Origin: an uncultured Anaerofilum sp.
Lineage (GTDB): Bacteria; Bacillota; Clostridia; Oscillospirales; Ruminococcaceae
Reading direction: 5' to 3'
NCBI GenBank assembly: GCA_944385945.1
Contig: CALWZD010000039.1
Span: forward strand, 34,015 to 98,014
DNA length: 64,000 nt
The position numbers and the translations under genes were made by a program. Numbering within the stretch: position 1 is the stretch's first letter; each line of letters opens with the position of its first letter. Positions 36,048 through 44,213 of this stretch are shown here, in pieces. Under the pieces are notes generated by a model. That model was given only the letters and a program-made list of their open reading frames with translations. It ran no database searches and was not told where the DNA came from.

Positions 36048-36124
36048 GCGTAGTCGCCCAAAGAAGCATTCTGCAAAGGTTGAGCGGTAGAAACTTTCGA
36101 CCCATTCCCGTCGAAATTATACGC
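36048..36124 (-). ncRNA. Purine riboswitch aptamer, guanine class
   Basis: The minus strand gives P1 GCGTA/TACGC, the J1/2 TAAT, P2 TTCGAC/GTCGAA, the diagnostic J2/3 AGTTTCTACC, and J3/1 GACTAC. The C in GACTAC (U in adenine riboswitches) and the U in TTTCTACC indicate guanine-type specificity. Loop 3 keeps the leading CC for loop-loop pairing with loop 2 GG, but is about 17 bases long instead of 7 and contains a small GCA/TGC stem. It turns off the permease gene when purine is bound. Confidence 0.9.
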
Positions 36125-36325
36125 CTTTGTGGTGCCTTTATCATACCACAGCTTTACACACAAATTCCAGCAAAATACGACAAAAATTTTACAAACCATA
36201 AAATTCCAGAAAGTCGTACAAAAAAAACACACACCCGAAACAAAAAAACAGCATTTCACCCTTATCCACTTTTTTCTCCACTCTTGTATTCGCACCAAAA
36301 GCATGATACAATAGCTGAAAACCAT

Positions 36326-36355
36326 TATAATTCTCCCGAATACGGCAATATTCGA
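36326..36355 (+). promoter_or_regulatory. xpt -10 box and downstream dyad
   Basis: TATAAT at 36326-36331 lies 50 bases before xpt with a poor -35. CGAATA-CGGCAA-TATTCG at 36338-36355 is a perfect inverted repeat around the expected transcript start, a possible operator. No purine riboswitch is seen on this strand. Confidence 0.5.
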
Positions 36356-36381
36356 GGTATTTTAGAAAGGATCAGAAACGA

Positions 36382-36963
36382 ATGGAATTGCTCAAGCAGC
36401 GCATTTTGAAAGACGGAAAAATCAAAGAAGGAAACATTTTGAAGGTGGACAGCTTTCTCAACCACCAAATGGACATCGAACTGATGCAGGAGATCGGCAA
36501 AGAGTTTCGCCGTCTGTTTCCCGATAAACGTATCAACAAGATCCTGACCATCGAGGCAAGCGGCATCGGCATCGCTGCCATTGCAGCGCAGTATTTCGAC
36601 AAAGCCAAGGTCGTATTCGCTAAAAAAACACAGTCCAAAAATCTCGACGGCGAACTCTACACCGCACCGGTGGTATCGTTCACCCGTGGTGCGCACTTCG
36701 ATGTGCAGGTATCCACCAAATTTTTGGGCAAAGACGATTGTGTTCTGGTCATCGACGATTTTCTGGCACGAGGACAGGCATTGAAAGGTCTGATGAAGAT
36801 TGTCGAGCAATCGGGTGCTGAGCTGGCAGGCTGTGGCATCGTCATTGAAAAAGGGTTCCAAGAGGGCGGAAAAGAACTGCGCCAAGCAGGCGTAAACCTG
36901 CATTCCCTCGCCATCATCGACTCCATCGAAAACGGCGAGATCACTTTCCGCACCGACGACTAA
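36382..36963 (+). CDS. xpt: Xanthine phosphoribosyltransferase
   Basis: A 193-residue type I phosphoribosyltransferase that makes XMP from xanthine and PRPP. It shows LTIEASGIGIAAIAA, FAKKTQSKNL and the PRPP loop VLVIDDFLARGQAL, all as in B. subtilis Xpt. GAAAGGA precedes the ATG. It is divergent from the riboswitch-controlled permease, so import, salvage and oxidation of xanthine are grouped. Confidence 0.95.
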   Translation: MELLKQRILKDGKIKEGNILKVDSFLNHQMDIELMQEIGKEFRRLFPDKRINKILTIEASGIGIAAIAAQYFDKAKVVFAKKTQSKNLDGELYTAPVVSFTRGAHFDVQVSTKFLGKDDCVLVIDDFLARGQALKGLMKIVEQSGAELAGCGIVIEKGFQEGGKELRQAGVNLHSLAIIDSIENGEITFRTDD

Positions 36964-36983
36964 AAACAAAACGCTGCTTTTTG

Positions 36984-37008
36984 CGGCACACCGATGCTCG
37001 GTGTGCCG
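36984..37008 (+). terminator. xpt terminator
   Basis: CGGCACACCGA/TCGGTGTGCCG with a TGC loop followed by TTTTC. Confidence 0.88.
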
Positions 37009-37073
37009 TTTTCTGATAGATGCACTTAGAGGGATTTTTTAAAATGCCCTTACCGCACAGAAAGGATTTTTCT

Positions 37074-37595
37074 ATGGAACTTTGGGATCTGTACGACCAA
37101 AACCGAATCCCCCTTGGCAAAACGCTGCACCGTGGGCAGCCGGTGCCGGAAGGCTGCTTTTTCACCGCTGTTTCTATCTGGGTAGTGAACGACCACGGCG
37201 AAATTTTACTCACCCTACGTGCGCCCGAAAAGAAAAGTTGGGCGGGCTACTGGGAAAACAGCGGCGGTGCGGTACAAGCGGGCGAAACCCCTCTGCAAGC
37301 CGCCGTGCGGGAATTGCAGGAGGAAACCGGCATCCACGCCACACAAAACGAACTACATTTTATTGGCACCGACCGCTGGTGTGAGGGCTTTATGGACGTT
37401 TTTCTGTGCCACAAAACTGTTCCGTTGGAGAAAATCGTGCTTCAGCCCACCGAAACAGCAGATGCAAAATGGGTCAGCTTAGAGCAATTCCACGCAATGT
37501 GCCGGCAGGGCGTCGTCGCCCAGCCCATTGTCGACCGCTTCGAAACCTTTTCTCCGCAAATCCTCGACTTTATCACCACCTGTAAAAAAACCTGA
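37074..37595 (+). CDS. Nudix hydrolase
   Basis: A 173-residue protein starting MELWDLYDQNRIPLGKTLHRG, typical of the IPP-isomerase-like/YfcD Nudix subgroup. The Nudix box is GGAVQAGETPLQAAVRELQ followed by EETGI, with all catalytic Glu residues. Substrate unknown. The ATG at 37074 with AAAGGA upstream is preferred to the one at 37020. It is followed after 20 bases by the M23-like gene, so the two may be cotranscribed. Confidence 0.88.
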   Translation: MELWDLYDQNRIPLGKTLHRGQPVPEGCFFTAVSIWVVNDHGEILLTLRAPEKKSWAGYWENSGGAVQAGETPLQAAVRELQEETGIHATQNELHFIGTDRWCEGFMDVFLCHKTVPLEKIVLQPTETADAKWVSLEQFHAMCRQGVVAQPIVDRFETFSPQILDFITTCKKT

Positions 37596-37615
37596 CTTCA
37601 AAGGAGGGAATCTCC

Positions 37616-38899
37616 ATGAAAGTAATGAGTGCCATTGGTCGTGCCATCAAACGGTTTTTACTGTGGCTTTTCATGGTCGCTGTGATGGTCGTCCTTTTGG
37701 TAGGAGGCGTTACCCTGTTTTTCTACCAACAGGCAGGCAGTGACGACCTGCCCAAAACCACCGTCAGTTTTGGCGAAGTCGAACTGGCTGTAAACGGGTT
37801 CGACTTTACCATACCGATTTTGGGCGGTATCACCCACAAACAATATTCTCAACCGGAAGACTTGACCGTACAAGATCTAGGCAGCTTTTCGGCTCAGCCC
37901 ACCTTTTCTTTTTCGGAATCTCTGCGCAGCGATTGCACCACCGCTTTGACCATTACCAACGAAGCCGACGAAACCGTATTTTCCGGCACACTTGAGCAAT
38001 ACCAAAGCTTTCAATTTGTACAAAACGGAAAATATCAAGCCACTTTGCGCATCGGCTGGCCACCTCTAAACAGCAACGCTACCGGCGAATCGTTCTATCA
38101 GTTCCGCTTTGCGCTTGACTTGGAAAGTGAAATCACCATCAACACCGACTCGGTCTATCAGGGCGACGTCATCGCCGTTTCGGTCAAAGGGCTTCCGCAA
38201 GGGGCTTCTGTCACGATAGACACTGCCCTCGGCACCGCTTATCCCGTAGCCCGCTTTGACAGCATCATGGCATATATCCCCGTCGCCTACAACCGTGAGG
38301 ACGGCGATTATACCATTACCGTAACAGCCGGCGGATTCACCCAGCAATTCACCGTCAAGGTTCTGTATAACCCCTTCCAAAAAGTGACACTTGCCGCCGA
38401 CACTCTCGCCGGCAGCAGTACAGCGGTGCAAGCGTATCAACAGGTCGTGTTCCCCTTATACCAGACCCACTCCGACCAAGTAATGTGGAGCGGTGTATTC
38501 CAACATCCTGTCGAGCAGCCGAACGATGCCGTCGTATTAAGCGACTACGGCAGCTTTGAGTACATCGCCGATCGCACAAGCCCCTCCCGCAATATTGGCA
38601 TTACCTACAAATGTCACAGTGGCAAACAGGTCACAGCACCTGCTGCCGGTACCGTCGTATATGCCGGCACTTTGGAGTTGACCAACGGGCTTGTGGTCAT
38701 CGAACACGGCGCAGGAGTCAAAAGCTATCTCTACCACCTGTCGGGTGTGAACGTGAACACCGGCGACGTGGTGCAGGCAGGAACTGTTATCGGCACCACA
38801 AGTGAACTGCTGCAATTCGATATGCGAATCGGCAATCAGGCAATCAACCCCAATCTTGCCATCAGTGGCGCAAACGGTATGTTCTGGCGTGCGCCCTGA
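37616..38899 (+). CDS. Membrane-anchored protein with degenerate M23 (LytM) domain
   Basis: A 427-residue protein with an N-terminal transmembrane anchor (about 14-38), a long beta-rich outer region, and a C-terminal peptidase M23 fold (TYKCHSGKQVTAPAAGTVVYAG, VVIEHGAGVKSYLYHLSGV, GDVVQAGTVIGTT). Of the zinc ligands, the first HxxxD is changed (Asp replaced near HSGKQ) and the HxH motif is replaced by LLQFD, so it is probably not a peptidase. Like EnvC or NlpD it may regulate a cell-wall hydrolase. AGGAGG precedes the ATG. Confidence 0.8.
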   Translation: MKVMSAIGRAIKRFLLWLFMVAVMVVLLVGGVTLFFYQQAGSDDLPKTTVSFGEVELAVNGFDFTIPILGGITHKQYSQPEDLTVQDLGSFSAQPTFSFSESLRSDCTTALTITNEADETVFSGTLEQYQSFQFVQNGKYQATLRIGWPPLNSNATGESFYQFRFALDLESEITINTDSVYQGDVIAVSVKGLPQGASVTIDTALGTAYPVARFDSIMAYIPVAYNREDGDYTITVTAGGFTQQFTVKVLYNPFQKVTLAADTLAGSSTAVQAYQQVVFPLYQTHSDQVMWSGVFQHPVEQPNDAVVLSDYGSFEYIADRTSPSRNIGITYKCHSGKQVTAPAAGTVVYAGTLELTNGLVVIEHGAGVKSYLYHLSGVNVNTGDVVQAGTVIGTTSELLQFDMRIGNQAINPNLAISGANGMFWRAP

Positions 38900-38917
38900 G
38901 CATTTCTTCCATGCAAC

Positions 38918-38955
38918 AAAACCGCCCTCGTACTTTTTGTGTACAGGGGCGGTTT
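38918..38955. terminator. Bidirectional terminator
   Basis: AAAACCGCCC/GGGCGGTTTT with an inner GTAC pairing, after the M23-like gene. Confidence 0.8.
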
Positions 38956-38982
38956 TGTTTGGTTGTGTCGCTTGGGGGGTCA

Positions 38983-39057
38983 GACGGGCAAGGAGTGTCA
39001 CACGCATCACAGAGTGCTGTTCGCACAAAAGATGCTTTGTGACACCCCTCGTCCGTC
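38983..39057. repeat. Long imperfect inverted repeat
   Basis: Two 20-base arms (starting GACGGGCAAGGAGTGTCACA and ending GTGACACCCCTCGTCCGTC) pair with two mismatches and one G-T pair, and enclose GCATC/GATGC and GTGC/GCAC stems. A T run follows on the plus strand. It lies between convergent genes. Confidence 0.7.
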
Positions 39058-39075
39058 TTTTTTAAAAGTGGCTGA

Positions 39076-40557
39076 TTAGAAATACAAATCCTTGCTGGGA
39101 TATTCGGGGTCGCAGGTCAGGCGCAAGCCCAGTTTGCGCAGCGTTCCCTCGTCGCCGTTGTGCAGCATCTGGCTGGAATGCATATCCAAATCACGCAGCT
39201 TGGTCAGCTGTTCCATTGCACGGGCTGCTGTCTGGTTGGTGGCTGCTGCAATCGACAGAGCTGCCAAAACATCGTCTACCTTCAGCACCGAAGAACGGCT
39301 GCCCAGAATGTTGATCTTCAGCTTCAAAATCGGCTCCAGAATCTCGGGGCGAATCAACAATGCCTCGTGGTCGATATTCGCCATCACTTTAATGGCATTC
39401 AGCACAGCTGCACTGGATGCGCTCATCAGATCGCTTGCGTGACCGGTCACGATGGTGCCATCCTCCAGCTGGATCGCAGCCGCAGCGGCATCGTTCTTTT
39501 CACGGCACTCCCGTGCAGGCAGAACGCACTCACGGTCTTCGGGGCGCAGGTTCAGCTGCTGCATGATCAGTTCGATTTTTTCACGGGCTGCTTTGCTGCC
39601 TTTTCCCTGCTTGTAATCACAAGCCGCTTTGTAATAACGGCGGATGATCTCCTGCGATGCAGCTTCACGCACTACCTCGTCATCGCAAATGGCATATCCC
39701 GCCATGTTTACGCCCATATCGGTGGGGCTGCGATAGAAGTTTTCATCGCCGGTAATTTTGGTAAGAATGGTTTTTACGATGGGGAATGCTTCAATATCAC
39801 GGTTATAGTTTACGGTGGTTTCGCCGTATGCTTCGAGGTGGAACGAGTCGATCATATTCACGTCGTTCAAATCAGCGGTCGCTGCCTCGTAAGCAAGGTT
39901 TACAGGGTGTTTCAGCGGAATATTCCAGATGGGGAAAGTTTCGAACTTCGCATACCCTGCCATTACGCCACGACGCTGCTCGTGGTAGACCTGCGAAAGG
40001 CAGGTCGCTAACTTTCCGCTGCCGGGGCCGGGTGCAGTTACCACGACCAACGGCTTGGTGGTTTCGATATACGGGTTTGCGCCGTAACCTTCGTCGCTGC
40101 AAATATAGTTTACATTTGCAGGATACCCTGCGATGGGACGATGGATATAATTCTTTACTCCACGGCTGGTCAGCTTGCGGGCAAACGCATCGGCGGCTGC
40201 CTGACCGGTGTAGCGTGTGATAACAACGCTGTTGACCGGAATGCCCATAGCGGTGATGTCGTCGATCAAACGCAGCACGTCCATATCGTAGCTGATGCCA
40301 AGATCGGCACGGACTTTGGTTTTTTCGATGTCATCTGCCGACACGCAAAAGATGATTTCGGCGTCTTGTCGCATCTCGTACAGCAAACGAATTTTTCCGT
40401 TTACATCAAAGCCCGGCAAAACACGGGCAGCGTGATAGTCGTCGAACAGCTTTCCGCCAAATTCCAGATATAACTTGCCTTGAAATTTGGAGATGCGCTC
40501 CTGAATGTGTTCTTTCTGACGGCGAATGTACTCGTTGTTATCAAACCCGATTTTCAA
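39076..40557 (-). CDS. DUF1846 family protein
   Basis: A 493-residue conserved cytoplasmic protein beginning KIGFDNNEYIRRQKEHIQER, which is characteristic of the family. LVVVTAPGPGSGKLATCLSQ resembles a nucleotide-binding loop. The family is common in Firmicutes and structurally known, but its reaction is not established to my knowledge. TTG start at 40557 with AAGGGGG upstream. It appears monocistronic. Confidence 0.88.
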   Translation of the reverse strand: MKIGFDNNEYIRRQKEHIQERISKFQGKLYLEFGGKLFDDYHAARVLPGFDVNGKIRLLYEMRQDAEIIFCVSADDIEKTKVRADLGISYDMDVLRLIDDITAMGIPVNSVVITRYTGQAAADAFARKLTSRGVKNYIHRPIAGYPANVNYICSDEGYGANPYIETTKPLVVVTAPGPGSGKLATCLSQVYHEQRRGVMAGYAKFETFPIWNIPLKHPVNLAYEAATADLNDVNMIDSFHLEAYGETTVNYNRDIEAFPIVKTILTKITGDENFYRSPTDMGVNMAGYAICDDEVVREAASQEIIRRYYKAACDYKQGKGSKAAREKIELIMQQLNLRPEDRECVLPARECREKNDAAAAAIQLEDGTIVTGHASDLMSASSAAVLNAIKVMANIDHEALLIRPEILEPILKLKINILGSRSSVLKVDDVLAALSIAAATNQTAARAMEQLTKLRDLDMHSSQMLHNGDEGTLRKLGLRLTCDPEYPSKDLYF

Positions 40558-40741
40558 GCAAAAACCCCCTTATTCACGGTGAACGCCGGCGTGGAAATGC
40601 CCATGCCGGCGATGCGTATTTCTTCTTCAAAACATTAACAGATATAAGGGTATCACATTTTATATGCCGTTTGCAAGGCTTTTTTGGGAATCGTCAGGAA
40701 GAAAACCTGCGCAAAATCCGACGTGTTTTTAGCATTTTTGC

Positions 40742-41569
40742 CTACTCACTGGCAGCTTTCGCATTGTTCCATGCGTCCAAAACCTCCTGTGCCGGAACGT
40801 TGGCGATAGAAAAGAACTCCATCTCACCCAGTTTTTCAGCCAATTCCATATCTCTAAATCCCGACGGCAGGTTCAGATGGTTCAAATGATCCAGTTCGGT
40901 CAAAAATTGCCAATCATCCACCTGTACCGCATCCATCAAGTTCAGCTCGGTAAGCTTTTTGGCAGTGGCAATGTTTTTTGCATCCTGCACAGTTCCACCG
41001 TAAATATCTAATATTCGCAGCTGTTTCATCTTGCTCAGGTCGGGCAGGGAAATGCTTTGGTCGACCTGCAAGGTAATTTCCAGCCACTCCACCTGTGGAA
41101 GTGCCGTGACCTGTGCGATGGTATCGGCGTCCGGCACAATCAAAATCACTCGTTTCAGCGCAGGCAGATCCTCCAGCCCCGAAAGGTCGGTGTAGGTTGG
41201 CTCCAGCCTTTTGTCATCCCAATAGACCTCTACTTCTGTAAGCCAACCGCTTCGGTCGATGAGGCGGATATTGGGGGTCGGCTCTCGATTCCTGTCGGCA
41301 GACAAAATCTCGCCCGGGCCGTCGTTTTTGGTCGCTTCGTTTTTCCGCAAAGATACCTGCCCGTCGACCACCATTGCCGTGTCCAGTTCGGCAAGCATAT
41401 CGGGCGTGATGTCGCCCTGTTCATTGTCCAGTGCGGTGCGCACCGCTTGTTCTACTGCCGGCGATTCGAAGTCGATCGGGGAATTTTCCGATGCCGCACA
41501 GCTTGCCAACAACATCACTGCAATCAAAATCGAAGTAAATAATACTTTGTATTTCACAAAACCCACCAC
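40742..41569 (-). CDS. Leucine-rich-repeat-like lipoprotein
   Basis: A 275-residue exported protein. A hydrophobic signal (VLFTSILIAVMLLASC) ends in a lipobox with Cys24, and residues ~130-240 contain LRR-like segments (LSGLEDLPALKRVIL, LPQVEWLEITL, LSKMKQLRILDI, AKKLTELNLMD, LDHLNHLNLP). It probably sits on the outer face of the membrane as a binding protein. Starts are GTG; 41569, 41566 and 41557 are all possible behind GAGG. Confidence 0.72.
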   Translation of the reverse strand: MVGFVKYKVLFTSILIAVMLLASCAASENSPIDFESPAVEQAVRTALDNEQGDITPDMLAELDTAMVVDGQVSLRKNEATKNDGPGEILSADRNREPTPNIRLIDRSGWLTEVEVYWDDKRLEPTYTDLSGLEDLPALKRVILIVPDADTIAQVTALPQVEWLEITLQVDQSISLPDLSKMKQLRILDIYGGTVQDAKNIATAKKLTELNLMDAVQVDDWQFLTELDHLNHLNLPSGFRDMELAEKLGEMEFFSIANVPAQEVLDAWNNAKAASE

Positions 41570-41678
41570 CTTTTCCTCTGATAGAGTTACACAGCTTATC
41601 TTTGTGTTATTATATTACCATTTTTTCGTGTGTTGGTAATGGCTTTTCTATGACTTTCTGCATTTTCAGAATAGTGCA

Positions 41679-41713
41679 TAAAAAGGCGGTGCAAACCTTG
41701 GTCGCACCGCCTT
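41679..41713 (-). terminator. hisS terminator
   Basis: AAGGCGGTGC/GCACCGCCTT stem followed by TTTTTAT on the minus strand, 16 bases after the hisS stop. Confidence 0.85.
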
Positions 41714-41728
41714 AAAATTGAAATTTTT

Positions 41729-42973
41729 TTATTTTTCCTCGAACCACTTGGGCTGGTCGGTCTCGCCGTACACCAAATAGCCATCGAAGCCCTGTTCCTC
41801 CAAACGGTTCAGGAACTTGCCCAGCTTTTTGGGGCGGGTGTACAATCCAGCCGAGTCACCGTTTTGGCGCAAGGTTTCCGCCAACTGCATTGCCTGTACT
41901 GCTTCGGTTTCCTCGCACAAGATTGCAACTCGACGCTGACGTGTGGGAATTTGATAGCCTTGCTCCTGCAAGATGGCAAAAATGCGCTCGAAGCCGATGG
42001 AGAAACCAACCGCCGGAACATTCTCGCCGGTAAACTTGCCTACCAGACCATCGTAACGTCCGCCACCGCCGATGCTGCCACGGAACTTGTTGCTTTGAAT
42101 CTCGAATACAGTGCCGGTGTAATAGCCCTGACCACGAACCAGCAGCAGGTCGAACTCTGCGTCGTAACTGCCATTTGCCAGACGGCGCACGTCCTCGATG
42201 AGCTGACGGGTACGGGTCAATTCTTCCGTGTCACCACACAAAGCCTGTACGCTCTCCAAGCTGCGCTCGCCACCGAGCAATGTCATCAGCTTTGCCACCA
42301 CGTCGGCAGCGATCTCTTTGCTTTCCAGTTCGCCCTGTACGCCCTCGGCACCGATCTTGTCCCATTTGTCCAGACTGATGCAAACGGTGTCCATCTGCTC
42401 GGGTGCAACGCCGCAGGCTGCCAGACAGCCTTTCAAGATGCGGCGATCGTTGATTTTGATGGTGAAGCTGCCGATGTCCAAGCGATTCAATGCAGTTGCG
42501 GTGGTGTGGATGAGTTCCAGCTCGCACAAGGGGGATTCGCTGCCCAAAATGTCGATGTCGCACTGGATGAACTCACGCATACGACCCTTTTGGGGACGTT
42601 CGGCACGGTAAGATTTGTCGATCTGGATGCACTTGAACGGATTGTTCAGCTTTGCACGGTTGGCAGCGTAAAAACGGCTGAGGGGCAAGGTAAGGTCATA
42701 GCGCAGCCCCAAGTCTGCCAGTTCGTTTTCCTGTCCACCGGCAGCAATGGCTTCTGCCAGTTTTTCGCCACGCTTCATGATCTTGAACATCAGATTAAGA
42801 TTGTCGCCGCCATCGCTTTTTTCCAGATTTTCCAGATGCTCGATGGCAGGGGTAAGGATGCGTTCGAACCCTGCCGAGCGGTAAGTTTCCAGAATAACGC
42901 CCTGCATATAGTCACGCAGCAGCGTTTGGCTGGGCAAATAGTCGGCGGTGCCTTTTACGGGTGTTGCTTTCAT
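41729..42973 (-). CDS. hisS: Histidine--tRNA ligase
   Basis: A 414-residue class II synthetase. Motif 1 region is KGTADYLPSQ..., motif 2 SYRAERPQKGRMREF, the His-specific GQGYYTGTVFEI and GGGGRYDGLVGKF, motif 3 VGFSIGFERI, and the C-terminal anticodon-binding domain begins VAILCEET. It charges tRNA-His. It follows degV by 35 bases; no T-box is present in that gap. Confidence 0.95.
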   Translation of the reverse strand: MKATPVKGTADYLPSQTLLRDYMQGVILETYRSAGFERILTPAIEHLENLEKSDGGDNLNLMFKIMKRGEKLAEAIAAGGQENELADLGLRYDLTLPLSRFYAANRAKLNNPFKCIQIDKSYRAERPQKGRMREFIQCDIDILGSESPLCELELIHTTATALNRLDIGSFTIKINDRRILKGCLAACGVAPEQMDTVCISLDKWDKIGAEGVQGELESKEIAADVVAKLMTLLGGERSLESVQALCGDTEELTRTRQLIEDVRRLANGSYDAEFDLLLVRGQGYYTGTVFEIQSNKFRGSIGGGGRYDGLVGKFTGENVPAVGFSIGFERIFAILQEQGYQIPTRQRRVAILCEETEAVQAMQLAETLRQNGDSAGLYTRPKKLGKFLNRLEEQGFDGYLVYGETDQPKWFEEK

Positions 42974-43008
42974 TGTATTTTATCCTCCAAACTGAACCTA
43001 AACTTGTT

Positions 43009-43881
43009 TTATCTTTCGCTGCCCACAAAGAACAGTGCCACTGTACCGGGGCCCGAATGTGCGCCAATGACCGGTCCAATAAAGTTGATGAAGATGTTTT
43101 TTGCCCCCAATTTTTCACGCAGACAATCGGCAACATAGTTTGCATCTGCTTCACAGTCACCGTGGCTGATAAAAATGGCGTTGGTTTCGGGGTCGATGGC
43201 GGTTTGCTGCATTCGGGCGACCAGTGCATCCAGGCTTGCTTTTCTTCCACGTACTTTTTGCATGGGAATCAAATGCCCCTCGCTGTCCACGTGCAGCACC
43301 GGTTTGATGCCCAGCATACTGCCTACGATGGCAGCGGTAGAACTGACTCGACCGCCACGCTTGAGGAACATCAGGTCATCGACCGTGAACCATTGGCAAA
43401 TCTTCTGCTTATTCTGCTCGACCCAATCGGCGACCTCGTCCAGCGGTTTTCCCTGCTGGCACAATTTTGCAGCCATATATACCACAAGTCCTTCGCCCAT
43501 GCTGGCAGACAGCGTATCGACGACCCGCACAGTGCGCTGCGGGAAACGCTCGCTAAGTTCGGCAGCTGCGATACACGCCGATTGATAGGTTCCGGACAGC
43601 CCCGAAGAAAACGCCAAGTACAGGATGTCCTTGCCTTGCTCCAAAACCGGGGTAAAATACTCCTCGAAAGTGACCGAGTTGATTTGACTGGTAGTGCACA
43701 ACGAGCCTGTCCGCAGTTTGTCGTAAAAAACAGCGGGGTCTAACTCGTGGTTGTCGGGATAATTATGAAAAGCCGTTCCGTCCAGATTGAACAGCAGCGG
43801 AATGATCTCGATCTTCAATTCCTCTACCATCTGCTGGGACAGGTCGGCAGTTGCGTCTGAGAACAAAACGTATTCACACAT
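43009..43881 (-). CDS. DegV family fatty-acid-binding protein
   Basis: A 290-residue two-domain protein of the DegV/FakB type. LFSDATADLSQQMVEE is the N-terminal signature, TTSQINSVTFEEYF and LAFSSGLSGTYQSA bind the acyl carboxylate, and LKRGGRVSSTAA follows. FakB proteins present fatty acids to kinase FakA; other DegVs are less well known. ATG with AAAAGGAG upstream; likely operon with hisS. Confidence 0.92.
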   Translation of the reverse strand: MCEYVLFSDATADLSQQMVEELKIEIIPLLFNLDGTAFHNYPDNHELDPAVFYDKLRTGSLCTTSQINSVTFEEYFTPVLEQGKDILYLAFSSGLSGTYQSACIAAAELSERFPQRTVRVVDTLSASMGEGLVVYMAAKLCQQGKPLDEVADWVEQNKQKICQWFTVDDLMFLKRGGRVSSTAAIVGSMLGIKPVLHVDSEGHLIPMQKVRGRKASLDALVARMQQTAIDPETNAIFISHGDCEADANYVADCLREKLGAKNIFINFIGPVIGAHSGPGTVALFFVGSER

Positions 43882-44003
43882 TGCAAAACACTCCTTTTTG
43901 TTTTACAAAATCAAACATCATACGACATAGCCGTACATGGGATTTTTTCAAAAATACCGTATCGCTTGAAGTATACCATATTTTCGCAAAAATTTCCACG
44001 AAA

Positions 44004-44039
44004 ACAAAAAACTTCCGACGAAAGTTTTCATCGGAAGTT
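44004..44039 (-). terminator. ftsH terminator
   Basis: AACTTCCGA/TCGGAAGTT stem followed by TTTTTTG on the minus strand. It lies beyond the palindromic element, so that element is part of the ftsH 3' untranslated region. Confidence 0.8.
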
Positions 44040-44072
44040 CAGCTTGTAGAAAAAGCCTATTATGTAGCTTTT

Positions 44073-44201
44073 CACCTCATCCGGCTGCTTATGCAGCCAC
44101 CTTCCCCTCGAGGGGAAGGCTTTTTCTTTGGCGAAGCAGCGGTTGTTTTTTGGCTTCCCCCTGGGGGGAAGCTGTCACGCTCGGCGTGACTGATGAGGGG
44201 A
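44073..44201. repeat. Multi-palindrome repeat element (MITE/REP-like)
   Basis: About 130 bases bounded by CACCTCATC and GATGAGGGG as short terminal inverted repeats. Inside are four hairpins: GGCTGC/GCAGCC, CCTTCCCCTCGAGGGGAAGG, GCTTCCCCC/GGGGGGAAGC and GTCACGC/GCGTGAC. Similar dispersed elements with CCTCATC ends and CTTCCCC palindromes are familiar from clostridial genomes. It begins 12 bases after the ftsH stop. Confidence 0.75.
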
Positions 44202-44213
44202 TTTTCTGCAAGG

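Noticed and set aside
42974-43008. T-box leader before hisS
   Set aside because: Only 35 bases separate degV and hisS; there is no room for a T-box and no antiterminator motif.
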